A stretch of DNA of 64,000 bases. Origin: JABCZS01 sp041660525. GTDB taxonomy: Bacteria > Pseudomonadota > Gammaproteobacteria > JABCZS01. How positions within the stretch are numbered: the first letter of the stretch is position 1; each line of letters starts with the position of its first letter. The DNA is taken from contig JBAZWD010000003.1 of the NCBI GenBank assembly GCA_041660525.1, positions 114,279 to 178,278 on the forward strand. The letters are read 5' to 3'. Of the stretch, positions 25,679 through 35,093 are shown piece after piece. The notes under the pieces were generated by a model. The model was given only the letters and a program-made list of their open reading frames with translations, was not told the DNA's origin and made no database searches. Made by a program: the position numbers and the translations under genes.

Positions 25679-27808
25679 TTAAATCCTTTTGTGCCGTGCT
25701 TGATGATCATAACGCCAATATACTAAGGCTATTGGTACGATTAAAATAATGAGAATAAATATAATGACAAAAAATGGCCATATAATAGGTTTATTCCATG
25801 CTTCACGTAATTGATTGCGCAACACGGGATCCACATCACGGTATTTAAATGTATTATTTGCAACTTCGCTTATTTTTATCGGCGCATTCCAAGCTTGAGA
25901 TAAAATATAAATTTGTGGATGAAAACCAAAAACCCAAGGCGCATCGTTTTGAATAATGGCTATCATTTTGTTAATCACTGCCGTTTTCAAAGGACCTGAA
26001 TCTAAATAACGTAATTGCTCAAACAGTTTATCAAATTCAGCATTTTCATAATTTGCAGAATTAACGCCTTCATTGCCAACGCGTTTATTGGATCCATAAA
26101 GTAAAAATAAGAAATTTTCAGGATCAGGATAATCCACACTCCAAGCGAAAGAAAAAAACTGCCCATCACCCAAGCTCATTTTTTCTCGCCAACGGTTAAA
26201 ATCTGTAGCACGAATATTGAGTTCTATATTTAATTTATTAAATTGTTTTTGCACCCAAGCAAACTCCGCTTTTTCAGCCGGATCACCAGTTGAAATCACA
26301 TCATAATTAAGTACGAGCGGCTCGCCTGTTTGTGCATGACGACCATTCGGATACCCAGCTTTTGCTAATAATTGTTTTGCATAATCTAATGATAAGCGTT
26401 TTGCTTGATTATTTTCCCACCTATAAACGTAAGGATTCATTCCCGCTTTTCCGACTTGATATCCTTCAATACCAGGGGGAATGGGACTTTGTGCGACAGT
26501 GCCGCGGTCATTTAAAAAAATCGCAATATATTCTTCAACATCCATCGCAATGGAGATGGCTTGCCGCAACGCACGCCGTTTTTCATCATTGCCACCAACG
26601 ATAGGGTCTAGCATATTAAATCCCCAATACGACGTCATTTCTGAAGTATCGCTGTAAATTTCCATGCCTTTATTTGCAAGCAAAGGTGCTAATACTGATC
26701 CTTGCCCTGTTGTCACTATGGCCTGGTTGTAATTGTCTGTACCCACTACCGAGCGATCATAATAGCCTTGCAAAAATTTTATCCAACGCGGGATGGCTTC
26801 TTTTTCTAAACTAAAAACAATTTTATCAACCATAGGAATTTGTTTCCCAGCATTCTTTAATAAACCTGCTTCTAAATCACCGGGCATGCCTACGCTTGGA
26901 TAATATTGTTTACGAAAATTTGGATTTTTCTCCAAGATCATTTGGCGATTAGGATTATTAACGGTTAATACATAAGGCCCGGTACCTACTGGATACCAAT
27001 TCAAGCTAATATTTTTTTTAATTAATTCCGGGTGTGCATAAAAAGCTTCAGCTTCCCATGGCATTGGCGAGAAAAAAAGCATCGCTAACCAATACATAAA
27101 TTGTGGGTATTTTTTATTTATTCTTATTTGATAGGTATAACGATCAATAACTTTTGCACCTTCAAAATCAACCGTACGTAAATCGATAGTTGCATCCAGC
27201 GCTAAACGATCGGAGAAATCTTTTAAACCTGCAATATGTTGACCCATGAGATCTAAAATCGGTGAGTTCACAAAAGGATTAGCCAAACGTTTAATTTGGT
27301 AAACAAAATCTTCGGCTATGACTTCACGAGTACCTGTTTTGGGAAAATCACTTAGAATATGTATATGACGTAATGCTTTTTCTGATAAATCATTTTCTGC
27401 AAATGCCGGATGTGGTTGATATAAAACACCCGGAATAATGCTAATTTCATAAATACTGTAAGCAATTTGATCAGGCGTTGCGGTATCTGATAACAGCTGA
27501 TCTTGAGCATTATAATATTTAACAATTGGCATTTTTGCAGCGATATTGGGTTCTAGCGTATAGGGTCTTAATAGATAATTATATTGCAAGGGTGATTCAT
27601 ATATTTGACCAATAAATTCTGATTCTGCTGATGCGTAAGATTTTGCAGGGTCTAAATACTTAGGTCGTTCACTAAAATCAGTATAGTAAACACTAGCGGT
27701 GGGTTTGTCTTCAGGATAAGGATTATTCCAAGGATCATTACAACCTAGCAAAAAAATTGAGAATAGCAGCAACAATGCCGTAGATAAACTTCTCCCAATT
27801 CCTTTCAT
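25679..27808 (-). CDS. yejA: Peptide ABC transporter substrate-binding lipoprotein with C-terminal membrane helix (YejA-like)
   Basis: The 709-residue solute-binding protein is of the SBP_bac_5 family. The start at ATG 27808 (AGGA about 9 nt upstream) gives a signal peptide ending LLGC, a lipobox with Cys23. The frame remains open to 27985 but that part overlaps fabI and is not signal-like. The body shows family segments KYLDPAKSYASAESEFIGQIYESPLQY and WYPVGTGPYVLTVNNPNR. Unusually, the C-terminus adds a hydrophobic helix (about 678-702; FFVIIFILIILIVPIALVYW) with a basic tail, which E. coli YejA lacks. It heads the transporter operon. Confidence 0.88.
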   Translation of the reverse strand: MKGIGRSLSTALLLLFSIFLLGCNDPWNNPYPEDKPTASVYYTDFSERPKYLDPAKSYASAESEFIGQIYESPLQYNYLLRPYTLEPNIAAKMPIVKYYNAQDQLLSDTATPDQIAYSIYEISIIPGVLYQPHPAFAENDLSEKALRHIHILSDFPKTGTREVIAEDFVYQIKRLANPFVNSPILDLMGQHIAGLKDFSDRLALDATIDLRTVDFEGAKVIDRYTYQIRINKKYPQFMYWLAMLFFSPMPWEAEAFYAHPELIKKNISLNWYPVGTGPYVLTVNNPNRQMILEKNPNFRKQYYPSVGMPGDLEAGLLKNAGKQIPMVDKIVFSLEKEAIPRWIKFLQGYYDRSVVGTDNYNQAIVTTGQGSVLAPLLANKGMEIYSDTSEMTSYWGFNMLDPIVGGNDEKRRALRQAISIAMDVEEYIAIFLNDRGTVAQSPIPPGIEGYQVGKAGMNPYVYRWENNQAKRLSLDYAKQLLAKAGYPNGRHAQTGEPLVLNYDVISTGDPAEKAEFAWVQKQFNKLNIELNIRATDFNRWREKMSLGDGQFFSFAWSVDYPDPENFLFLLYGSNKRVGNEGVNSANYENAEFDKLFEQLRYLDSGPLKTAVINKMIAIIQNDAPWVFGFHPQIYILSQAWNAPIKISEVANNTFKYRDVDPVLRNQLREAWNKPIIWPFFVIIFILIILIVPIALVYWRYDHQARHKRI

Positions 27809-27876
27809 TATGGCTATCCTGTTCTGATTTGCTGCTTCATGATACACTGCCCTTTTAAACCTATTTTGGAGGTTAT

Positions 27877-28659
27877 ATGGGCTTTTTACAAGGGAAACGC
27901 GTATTAATTGTGGGTTTAGCAAGTAATCGTTCGATTGCTCATGGTATTGCAGAAGCGATGCATCGTGAAGGAGCAGAATTGGCATTTACTTACCAAGTAG
28001 ATAAATTGCAAGAACGCGTCACGCGTATGGCCGGCGAATTTGGCTCAAATATTGTTCTACCGTGTGATGTAGGATTTGATGATCAAATTACAAATGTCTT
28101 TACTGAATTAAATAAACATTGGGATGGCTTGGATGTGATTGTTCATTCGGTTGCATTTGCGCCCGCTGAAGAAATTCAAGGTGATTACCTCGAAAATTTA
28201 ACACGTGATGGTTTTCGTATTGCGCATGATATTAGCAGTTATAGTTTAGGTGCACTCGCTAAAGCTGGGTTTTCAATGATGAAAGATCGCAAGGGTGCAA
28301 TCATCACTTTAAGTTATTTAGGCGCGAATCGCATTGCACCGAATTACAATGTCATGGGTTTGGCCAAAGCAAGTCTTGAAGCGAATGTGCGCTATTTGGC
28401 AGGAAGTTTAGGCCCACATGGCATTCGTGTGAATGCAGTTTCTGCAGGTCCTATTCGCACGTTGGCGGCTTCTGGGATTAAAGGTTTTAAAGATATGTTA
28501 AATTATAATGAAACTGTGACACCATTACGTCGTAATGTAACAACAGAAGATGTAGGTAATGTGGCTGCGTTTTTATGTTCGGATTTAGCGGCTGGTGTTA
28601 CGGGCGATGTGGTTTATGTAGATTCTGGGTATCATATTATCGGCGTGCCGGTCATTTAA
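27877..28659 (+). CDS. fabI: Enoyl-[acyl-carrier-protein] reductase (NADH)
   Basis: This enzyme performs the last reduction of fatty-acid elongation. The 260-residue short-chain-dehydrogenase-like protein has the cofactor segment GLASNRSIAHGIAEAM and catalytic Tyr157 and Lys164 (YNVMGLAK), close to E. coli Tyr156/Lys163. GGAGG lies 4 nt before the ATG. It is divergent from the yejA-like gene and convergent with ppiD. FabI is the target of triclosan-type inhibitors. Nothing visible here predicts resistance. Confidence 0.97.
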   Translation: MGFLQGKRVLIVGLASNRSIAHGIAEAMHREGAELAFTYQVDKLQERVTRMAGEFGSNIVLPCDVGFDDQITNVFTELNKHWDGLDVIVHSVAFAPAEEIQGDYLENLTRDGFRIAHDISSYSLGALAKAGFSMMKDRKGAIITLSYLGANRIAPNYNVMGLAKASLEANVRYLAGSLGPHGIRVNAVSAGPIRTLAASGIKGFKDMLNYNETVTPLRRNVTTEDVGNVAAFLCSDLAAGVTGDVVYVDSGYHIIGVPVI

Positions 28660-28671
28660 ATAAAAAATCAA

Positions 28672-28694
28672 AGGGGCGAAATATTTTCGCCCCT
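28672..28694 (-). terminator. Rho-independent terminator downstream of ppiD, between ppiD and fabI
   Basis: A perfect 10-bp stem (AGGGGCGAAA / TTTCGCCCCT) has a 3-nt loop. On the minus strand it is followed by TTGATTTTTTATTT, so it terminates the ppiD message. On the plus strand no T-run follows the stem, so its effect on fabI is uncertain. Confidence 0.8.
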
Positions 28695-28700
28695 AAAGGT

Positions 28701-30572
28701 TTACATCTTTACTTCAATATCACTATTCTTTTCAGTATTAATGACATACAACTGATAATCCATTTCACCTTTAAACACTTGTAAACCAGACATGTATTCT
28801 TGGCGCATTTGATCAGCAAAACTAGGATCTAGTACACCCGGATAAGATGCATTCACCATGATTAATGCATAATCTTCTTTGCCAACAGGAATCACAGCGG
28901 AATCATGTACAGGCAGCGCAAATGCTTTATTGAGCACTGCGGGTGGAACAGCATTATTGTAACGGCTGGTTTTTGTCTCGACGACCCAAGCAATGTTTAA
29001 TTTATCAGCACTTGCGCCTGATTTTAATTCAGCGACCCAAGCATCACCTTGCTGGTGAGCCAATTTAGCGGCTTGCTCAGAAGCCAAATGATTTTTAATT
29101 TGCTCATGAACCGCATCTAGAGGTTGTAATTGCGCAGCTTCGTGCATTAATTTACGCAACACAATCACGTCCGTAGGCGCCAAATAAACCAGTTCACTAT
29201 TTCTATTTTCAAGTAAAACCGCATCACTATATGCAGCATGGACTACGTCCGGTGTGCCAAGCTCACCTAAACTTTGCGCATTATCACGTGTAAACAAAGG
29301 AGATTGCTCGATAGATAATTTTAATTGCTCAGCAACTGTATCAAGATGTTCAGGATTTTCAAAAGCTAAGGTATCTAATTGTGCAAGCTCTTCATCAAAT
29401 AATGTTTGTTTTTGATCCGCAACCCATTGCGTACGCACTTCTTCTTTAACAGTATCAAAAGGTTTAACTGTTTCAGGTTGAACACCAATTACTTTGATAA
29501 TATGAAGACCAAAATCAGTTTTAATCGGACCCACTAAGGTATCAGACTTCGCAGTAAATACGGCTTCTTCAAATTCAGGAACCATCATACCGCGGCCAAA
29601 CCAACCTAAATCCCCACCTTGTGTACTGCTGCCAGGATCAGCGGAATATTCTTTTGCAAGCGCTGAAAAATCAGCACCTTGTTGCAATTCTTGCATTAAT
29701 TTTGCAGCCAATGCATCCACTTGTGCAGCATCGCCACTGATTTTTTCACTGGTTAACAAAATATGTGCAGCATGTCGTTTTTCAGGTTCAGTAAAACTAG
29801 CTTGATGTGTTGTATAAAAATCTTGCAAGGTTTTATCATCAGGATTTTCAATGTGTATCGCGTCTGCATTTAAACGTACATATTGAATACTCATGCGTTC
29901 AGGCAACATAAAATCTGCAGGACGAGCTTCGTAAAATTCTGCTATTTGCTCAGGCGTCACTTGTACTTGTGGCAAATACTGCGCTGCTGAAATTAATACA
30001 TATTGAATATCACGCTTTTGTTCTAATAAGTCTAAGGTTCTATCAAATTCATAAGGTAGAACAAAAGAGCTATCTACAATACTACTGCGCACTTGCCCTA
30101 TCATTAAATCATTTTGCACTGCTTGTCTAAATGCAACAGCTGTGAAACCCATATTGTTGATCGTAGATTCAAATTTTTCTGGTGCATATTGGCCACTTTC
30201 ATCTTGAAATTGGGGAAGCGCACGCAATAAATCATCGACTTGATCTTTGCCAACCGCAAATCCTTCTTTGCGAGCCGCTGACGATAACATTTTTTCAGCT
30301 ACTAAACCGCTGAGTGCTTGTTGTTGCAATACTGATTCACTCACAGGAGGTGTGCCTTGTATGGCTTGCATGAGTTGCTGTTGTCTAGCTAATTGTTGGT
30401 AAGTGCGTTGGAATTCTTGTGTAGAAATTGCTTGGCCATTTACTTTTGCAACTTCATTGCTGCCAGAAGACATAAAACCTTCTATTCCCCAAATGGCGAA
30501 TACAAAGCCAATAACGATAATAACAATCCAAGCAACAACACCGTGAGTTTTTGAACGTATAGTTTGCAGCAT
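28701..30572 (-). CDS. ppiD: Periplasmic peptidyl-prolyl isomerase D (SurA/PpiC-type chaperone)
   Basis: The 623-residue protein has an N-terminal cytoplasmic tip, one membrane helix (about 13-31; VVAWIVIIVIGFVFAIWGIEGF), a SurA_N-like chaperone region and a parvulin domain. The parvulin domain is near 260-355 (KRHAAHILLTSE, GGDLGWFGRGMMVPEFEEAVF, FGLHIIKV). PpiD is anchored at the Sec translocon and helps outer-membrane and periplasmic proteins fold. It is downstream of the two tRNA genes at the end of the tig-clpP-clpX-lon cluster, as in relatives, but hupB is missing between lon and ppiD. Confidence 0.93.
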   Translation of the reverse strand: MLQTIRSKTHGVVAWIVIIVIGFVFAIWGIEGFMSSGSNEVAKVNGQAISTQEFQRTYQQLARQQQLMQAIQGTPPVSESVLQQQALSGLVAEKMLSSAARKEGFAVGKDQVDDLLRALPQFQDESGQYAPEKFESTINNMGFTAVAFRQAVQNDLMIGQVRSSIVDSSFVLPYEFDRTLDLLEQKRDIQYVLISAAQYLPQVQVTPEQIAEFYEARPADFMLPERMSIQYVRLNADAIHIENPDDKTLQDFYTTHQASFTEPEKRHAAHILLTSEKISGDAAQVDALAAKLMQELQQGADFSALAKEYSADPGSSTQGGDLGWFGRGMMVPEFEEAVFTAKSDTLVGPIKTDFGLHIIKVIGVQPETVKPFDTVKEEVRTQWVADQKQTLFDEELAQLDTLAFENPEHLDTVAEQLKLSIEQSPLFTRDNAQSLGELGTPDVVHAAYSDAVLLENRNSELVYLAPTDVIVLRKLMHEAAQLQPLDAVHEQIKNHLASEQAAKLAHQQGDAWVAELKSGASADKLNIAWVVETKTSRYNNAVPPAVLNKAFALPVHDSAVIPVGKEDYALIMVNASYPGVLDPSFADQMRQEYMSGLQVFKGEMDYQLYVINTEKNSDIEVKM

Positions 30573-30595
30573 AAAGCAACTTCCTTATTTAAATA

Positions 30596-30669
30596 CGGAG
30601 TGGACGGGGCTCGAACCCGCGACCCCCGGCGTGACAGGCCGGTATTCTAACCAACTGAACTACCACTCC
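30596..30669 (-). tRNA. tRNA-Asp (anticodon GTC)
   Basis: The 74-nt cloverleaf reads GGAGTGG...CCACTCC-G, with T-loop GGTTCGAGCC and anticodon loop CTGTCAC, giving GTC. The 3' CCA is not encoded; the bases after the discriminator are TAT. Confidence 0.95.
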
Positions 30670-30689
30670 AAAACGTAAAGAACTCAATA

Positions 30690-30762
30690 TGGGTGCTGAG
30701 GGGATCGAACCCCCGACATTCGCCTTGTAAGGGCGACGCTCTACCAGCTGAGCTAAGCACCC
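30690..30762 (-). tRNA. tRNA-Val (anticodon TAC)
   Basis: The 73-nt cloverleaf reads GGGTGCT...AGCACCC-A, with D-loop AGCTCAGCTGGTAGAGC, anticodon loop CTTACAA and T-loop GGTTCGATCC. CCA is not encoded. It lies 20 nt upstream of tRNA-Asp in the lon-ppiD gap. Confidence 0.95.
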
Positions 30763-30803
30763 TAAAAACTGTCACTTTTATGGAACGCTAGTTTAACGGA
30801 AAT

Positions 30804-33200
30804 TTAATGCTTACTCAAGCGTTCATCCGCATTATTATTTAATGGCAATAAATGCGAAGCTGTATCTTGTGTATCCGCTTTCAATAAAGGCACAGGCATG
30901 CTGCTTAAAGCAATTTGTAGCACTTCATCTATCCAACGCACCGGTTTAATATCCAAATGTTCGGTAATATTAGTCGGGATTTCTTTTAAATCACTGGCAT
31001 TTTCATGCGGGATAATCACTGTTTTAATGCCGCCTCGCGCGGCTGCCAATAATTTTTCCTTAAGTCCACCTATCGGCAATACTTCACCGCGTAAGGTGAT
31101 TTCCCCGGTCATGGCCACATCTGCACGTACAGGAATATGTGTTAATGCGGAAACAATAGCGCTACACATACCGATACCTGCGCTCGGACCATCTTTAGGT
31201 GTGCCGCCATCAGGAACATGGATATGTAAATCATTTTTTTCATAAAAATCAGAAGAAATCCCTAAACTTTGACTACGGCTACGCACAACCGTCATCGCAG
31301 CTTGTATGGATTCTTGCATCACATCGCCTAATTTACCGGTGCGGCTGATTTTGCCTTTACCGGGCACAACCGCAACTTCTATGGTTAATAATTCGCCACC
31401 CACTTCTGTCCAGGCTAAACCATTAACTTGACCGATGCGATCATCTTCTTCAGCTAAACCAAAACGGAAACGTTTAACGCCTAAATAATCTTCAAGGTTT
31501 TTTGAAGTGATAGCTGTTTTAGTTTTTTTCTTGGTTAATAAAACTTGCTTCACCACTTTGCGGCAAAGTTTAGCAATTTCACGCTCTAAATGTCTCACCC
31601 CTGCTTCGCGGGTATAATAACGAATAATGTCTTTTACAACGGCAGGCGTGATGGTCATTTCTTTTTCTTTTAAACCATTTTGTGTCATTTGTTTTGGAAT
31701 TAAATAACGCGTCGCAATATTTAATTTTTCATCTTCAGTGTAACCGGCAATTCTAATGACTTCTAAACGATCAAGTAGCGCAGGAGGAATTCTTAATGAA
31801 TTACTCGTGGCAATAAACATAACATCTGATAAATCGTAATCTACTTCTAAATAATGATCGTTAAATGTATTGTTTTGTTCGGGATCTAAAACTTCTAATA
31901 ATGCAGAAGCTGGATCGCCGCGAAAATCCGTCGACATTTTATCGATTTCATCGAGTAAAAATAAAGGATTGCGCACTTTGACTTTCGCCATTTTTTGGAT
32001 AATTTTTCCAGGCATCGCGCCAATATAGGTGCGGCGATGACCACGAATTTCAGCTTCATCATGCACGCCACCTAAAGAAATGCGTACAAATTCACGACCT
32101 GTTGCCGCAGCAATCGATTGCCCTAGGGAAGTTTTACCTACACCAGGAGGTCCGACCAAACAAAGAATAGCGCCTTTTTGTTTTTTAACGCGCTGGCCGA
32201 CAGCCAAGTATTCTGTAATACGTTCTTTAACTTTTTCTAAACCGTAATGATCTTTATCTAACACTTCTTGCGCTTTACTTAAATTACCTTGCAGTTTAGA
32301 TTTTTTCTTCCAAGGAACGCTGATTAACCAATCAATATAAGCGCGTGATACAGTTGCTTCAGCCGACATGGCCGGCATTTGTTTTAATTTGCCGAGTTCA
32401 GATAGCGCTTTATTTTTAGCTTCTGTTGTCATGCCGGCAGCTTTAATTTTGCTTTCTAATTGCTCTAATTCACTGGCTTGATTTTCATCGGCATTGAGTT
32501 CTTCTTGAATGACTTTCATTTGTTCATTCAAATAATAATCGCGGTGATTTTTTTCCATGCGATCTTTGACTTTGCCGCGAATTTTCTTTTGTAATTGCAG
32601 CGCTTCAATTTCAGCTTCCAATAAAACCATCATGCGATCAACACGATGAGGCAGCGTGAATTGCTCTAAAATATCTTGCTTTTGATTAATTTTTAAAGGC
32701 ATATGCGAAGCCACAGTATCAATTAAACGTCCTGGCTCACCTATGCTGGATAAAGCATTTAACATTTCAGGTGGGATTTTTTTATTTAATTCGCTGTATT
32801 GCTCAAACTGCGATAAGACTGAGCGCATGATGCTGTCTTCATCTTCGAGTACGGCATCGTCTTCCTCGATTAATTCAATGCTGGCGCTTAAGTAAGGATC
32901 TGTTTGTACATATTCTAAAACTTTACCGCGCGTACGCCCTTCTACTAAAACCTTAATGGTCCCATCTGGCAATTTTAAGATTTGTAAAATGGTGGCTAAA
33001 CAGCCCACTTCAAAAAGTTCAGAGACTTGCGGATCTTCATTTTTCGGTTCACGTTGAGCGACTAGAAAAATTTCTTTATTACCCGCCATGGTTTCTTCCA
33101 GCGCTTTAATTGAACGCGGACGCCCTACAAATAAGGGCAAAACCATATATGGGAAAACTACGACATCACGTAAAGGGACAACACAGGTTTCAATCTTCAT
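30804..33200 (-). CDS. lon: ATP-dependent protease Lon
   Basis: This AAA+ serine protease degrades damaged and regulatory proteins in the cytosol. The 798 residues comprise the N-terminal LON substrate domain (VPLRDVVVFPYMVLPLFVG), an AAA+ module (Walker A GPPGVGKTS near 350, Walker B LFLLDEIDKM) and a C-terminal protease. The protease Ser lies in KDGPSAGIGM (about 671) and the Lys in GGLKEKLLAA (about 714). I start at ATG 33200. GTG 33215 in the same frame directly abuts AAGG and so has no spacing. The gene overlaps clpX by 11 nt. Confidence 0.96.
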   Translation of the reverse strand: MKIETCVVPLRDVVVFPYMVLPLFVGRPRSIKALEETMAGNKEIFLVAQREPKNEDPQVSELFEVGCLATILQILKLPDGTIKVLVEGRTRGKVLEYVQTDPYLSASIELIEEDDAVLEDEDSIMRSVLSQFEQYSELNKKIPPEMLNALSSIGEPGRLIDTVASHMPLKINQKQDILEQFTLPHRVDRMMVLLEAEIEALQLQKKIRGKVKDRMEKNHRDYYLNEQMKVIQEELNADENQASELEQLESKIKAAGMTTEAKNKALSELGKLKQMPAMSAEATVSRAYIDWLISVPWKKKSKLQGNLSKAQEVLDKDHYGLEKVKERITEYLAVGQRVKKQKGAILCLVGPPGVGKTSLGQSIAAATGREFVRISLGGVHDEAEIRGHRRTYIGAMPGKIIQKMAKVKVRNPLFLLDEIDKMSTDFRGDPASALLEVLDPEQNNTFNDHYLEVDYDLSDVMFIATSNSLRIPPALLDRLEVIRIAGYTEDEKLNIATRYLIPKQMTQNGLKEKEMTITPAVVKDIIRYYTREAGVRHLEREIAKLCRKVVKQVLLTKKKTKTAITSKNLEDYLGVKRFRFGLAEEDDRIGQVNGLAWTEVGGELLTIEVAVVPGKGKISRTGKLGDVMQESIQAAMTVVRSRSQSLGISSDFYEKNDLHIHVPDGGTPKDGPSAGIGMCSAIVSALTHIPVRADVAMTGEITLRGEVLPIGGLKEKLLAAARGGIKTVIIPHENASDLKEIPTNITEHLDIKPVRWIDEVLQIALSSMPVPLLKADTQDTASHLLPLNNNADERLSKH

Positions 33201-34482
33201 TAACTTTTTTTGCACCTTGCTTCAAATTTTTCGGATTATCGTACATCACTAGCGGTTTCGCATCGCCGTTGATAACGTTCTCATCTATCACCACTTTGCT
33301 GACATTTTCCAGCGAGGGTAATTCATACATGGTGTCTAATAAAATATTTTCAAGGATAGAACGTAAACCACGCGCACCTGTTTTACGTTTCATGGCCAAC
33401 TCCGCTATATCATTTAAAGCAGTACCTCTAAATTCTAGCTCTGCACCTTCCATATTAAACAAGGTTTGGTATTGTTTAGTTAGTGCATTTTTAGGCTCTG
33501 TTAAAATACGGATTAGACTATTGACATCCAATTCATCTAAAGTGGCTACAACTGGCAAGCGGCCTACAAATTCTGGAATTAAACCAAATTTAATTAAGTC
33601 TTCGGGTTCAACTTGACCCAAAATTTCACTATCTGTTTTACGATTATCTTTAGTTTTTACCGGTGCAGCAAAACCTATGCTGTTTTGTTCAGAACGTTCA
33701 CGAATCACACGTTCTAAACCTTGGAAAGCACCCCCGCAAATAAATAAAATATTTCCAGTATTGACTTGTAAAAATTCTTGTTGCGGATGTTTGCGTCCAC
33801 CTTGAGGGGGAACGGAAGCTACAGTACCTTCAATTAATTTCAGCAAAGCTTGTTGTACACCTTCGCCTGAAACGTCACGCGTAATGGAAGGATTGTCCGC
33901 TTTGCGTGAAATTTTATCAATTTCATCGATATAAACGATCCCGCGTTGTGCTTTTTCAACATCGTAATCGCATTTTTGTAACAATTTTTGAATAATATTT
34001 TCAACGTCTTCACCTACATAACCGGCTTCAGTTAATGTAGTGGCATCGGCAATTGTAAAGGGAACATTTAATAAACGTGCAAGCGTTTGCGCTAATAGTG
34101 TTTTACCACTACCTGTTGGGCCAATTAACAAAATATTACTTTTGCTTAACTCAACAGTTTCATCATTATTTTTGCCTTTTTCATGACCTAAGCGTTTATA
34201 GTGATTATAAACCGCTACGGATAATACTTTTTTAGCTTGTACTTGACCGATCACATATTCATCAAGAATACGATTAATATCTTGTGGGGTCGGTAATTTT
34301 TCAAGCGTCGCAACATCGGCTGTTTCTTGAACTTCTTCGCGAATAATATCATTACATAATTCAACGCATTCATCGCAAACATAAACAGAAGGACCCGCAA
34401 TTAATTTGCGAACTTCATGCTGACTTTTGCCACAAAAGGAACAATACAGTAATTTAGTATTATCTGTTTTTTTCTCACTCAT
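33190..34482 (-). CDS. clpX: ATP-dependent Clp protease ATP-binding subunit ClpX
   Basis: This AAA+ unfoldase feeds ClpP. The 430-residue protein has an N-terminal zinc-binding domain (CSFCGKSQ...CDECVELC, four Cys), Walker A GPTGSGKTLLA near 120, Walker B IVYIDEIDK and the ClpP-docking IGF-type loop (EQNSIGFAAP). GGAG lies about 9 nt before the ATG. It follows clpP by 13 nt and overlaps lon, giving tig-clpP-clpX-lon. Confidence 0.97.
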   Translation of the reverse strand: MSEKKTDNTKLLYCSFCGKSQHEVRKLIAGPSVYVCDECVELCNDIIREEVQETADVATLEKLPTPQDINRILDEYVIGQVQAKKVLSVAVYNHYKRLGHEKGKNNDETVELSKSNILLIGPTGSGKTLLAQTLARLLNVPFTIADATTLTEAGYVGEDVENIIQKLLQKCDYDVEKAQRGIVYIDEIDKISRKADNPSITRDVSGEGVQQALLKLIEGTVASVPPQGGRKHPQQEFLQVNTGNILFICGGAFQGLERVIRERSEQNSIGFAAPVKTKDNRKTDSEILGQVEPEDLIKFGLIPEFVGRLPVVATLDELDVNSLIRILTEPKNALTKQYQTLFNMEGAELEFRGTALNDIAELAMKRKTGARGLRSILENILLDTMYELPSLENVSKVVIDENVINGDAKPLVMYDNPKNLKQGAKKVNED

Positions 34483-34495
34483 GCTAAATTCTCCG

Positions 34496-35089
34496 CTAAG
34501 TACGCTCTTCTAAAACTGAGTCTATCAAGCCATATTTTTTGGCTTCTTCACTACTCAAAAAGCGATCACGGTCTGTGTCTTTACTGATTTTTTCAAGTTT
34601 TTGTCCAGTATGGTGTGCAAGAATTCTATTTAAACGATCACGAATTAATAAAATTTCTCTAGCATGAATTTCAATATCGCTGGCTTGACCTTGAACACCG
34701 CCTAAAGGTTGGTGAACCATGACACGCGAGTTAGGTAGTGCATAACGTTTATTTGGCGCACCACCTGCTAATAAAATGGCGCCCATACTGGCCGCTTGAC
34801 CAATACAATACGTATTCACATCCGGTTTAATAAATTGCATGGTGTCATAAATCGCAAGACCCGCAGTGACCGAACCACCAGGAGAATTGATATAAAGGCT
34901 AATGTCTTTATCAGGATTTTCTGACTCTAAAAATAATAACTGCGCAACGATTAAATTAGCCATATGATCTTCAACTTGGCCCACAACAAATATCACACGT
35001 TCTTTTAAAAGACGGGAATAAATATCATAAGCTCGCTCGCCTCTAGCGGATTGCTCAACAACCATTGGGACTAAAGTTGCACTCGTCAT
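34496..35089 (-). CDS. clpP: ATP-dependent Clp protease proteolytic subunit ClpP
   Basis: The 197-residue serine peptidase has the triad residues in context: Ser in GQAASMGA (Ser101), His in VMVHQPLGG (His126) and Asp in the DTDRDRF helix (about 171-175). Tetradecamers of this subunit form the degradation chamber served by ClpX. It starts 4 nt after the tig stop, so the two are closely coupled. Confidence 0.97.
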   Translation of the reverse strand: MTSATLVPMVVEQSARGERAYDIYSRLLKERVIFVVGQVEDHMANLIVAQLLFLESENPDKDISLYINSPGGSVTAGLAIYDTMQFIKPDVNTYCIGQAASMGAILLAGGAPNKRYALPNSRVMVHQPLGGVQGQASDIEIHAREILLIRDRLNRILAHHTGQKLEKISKDTDRDRFLSSEEAKKYGLIDSVLEERT

Positions 35090-35093
35090 AGTT

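Noticed and set aside
27809..27985. Upstream extension of the yejA-like frame by 59 codons
   Set aside because: It overlaps fabI on the other strand, is not signal-like, and ATG 27808 with AGGA gives a perfect lipoprotein start.
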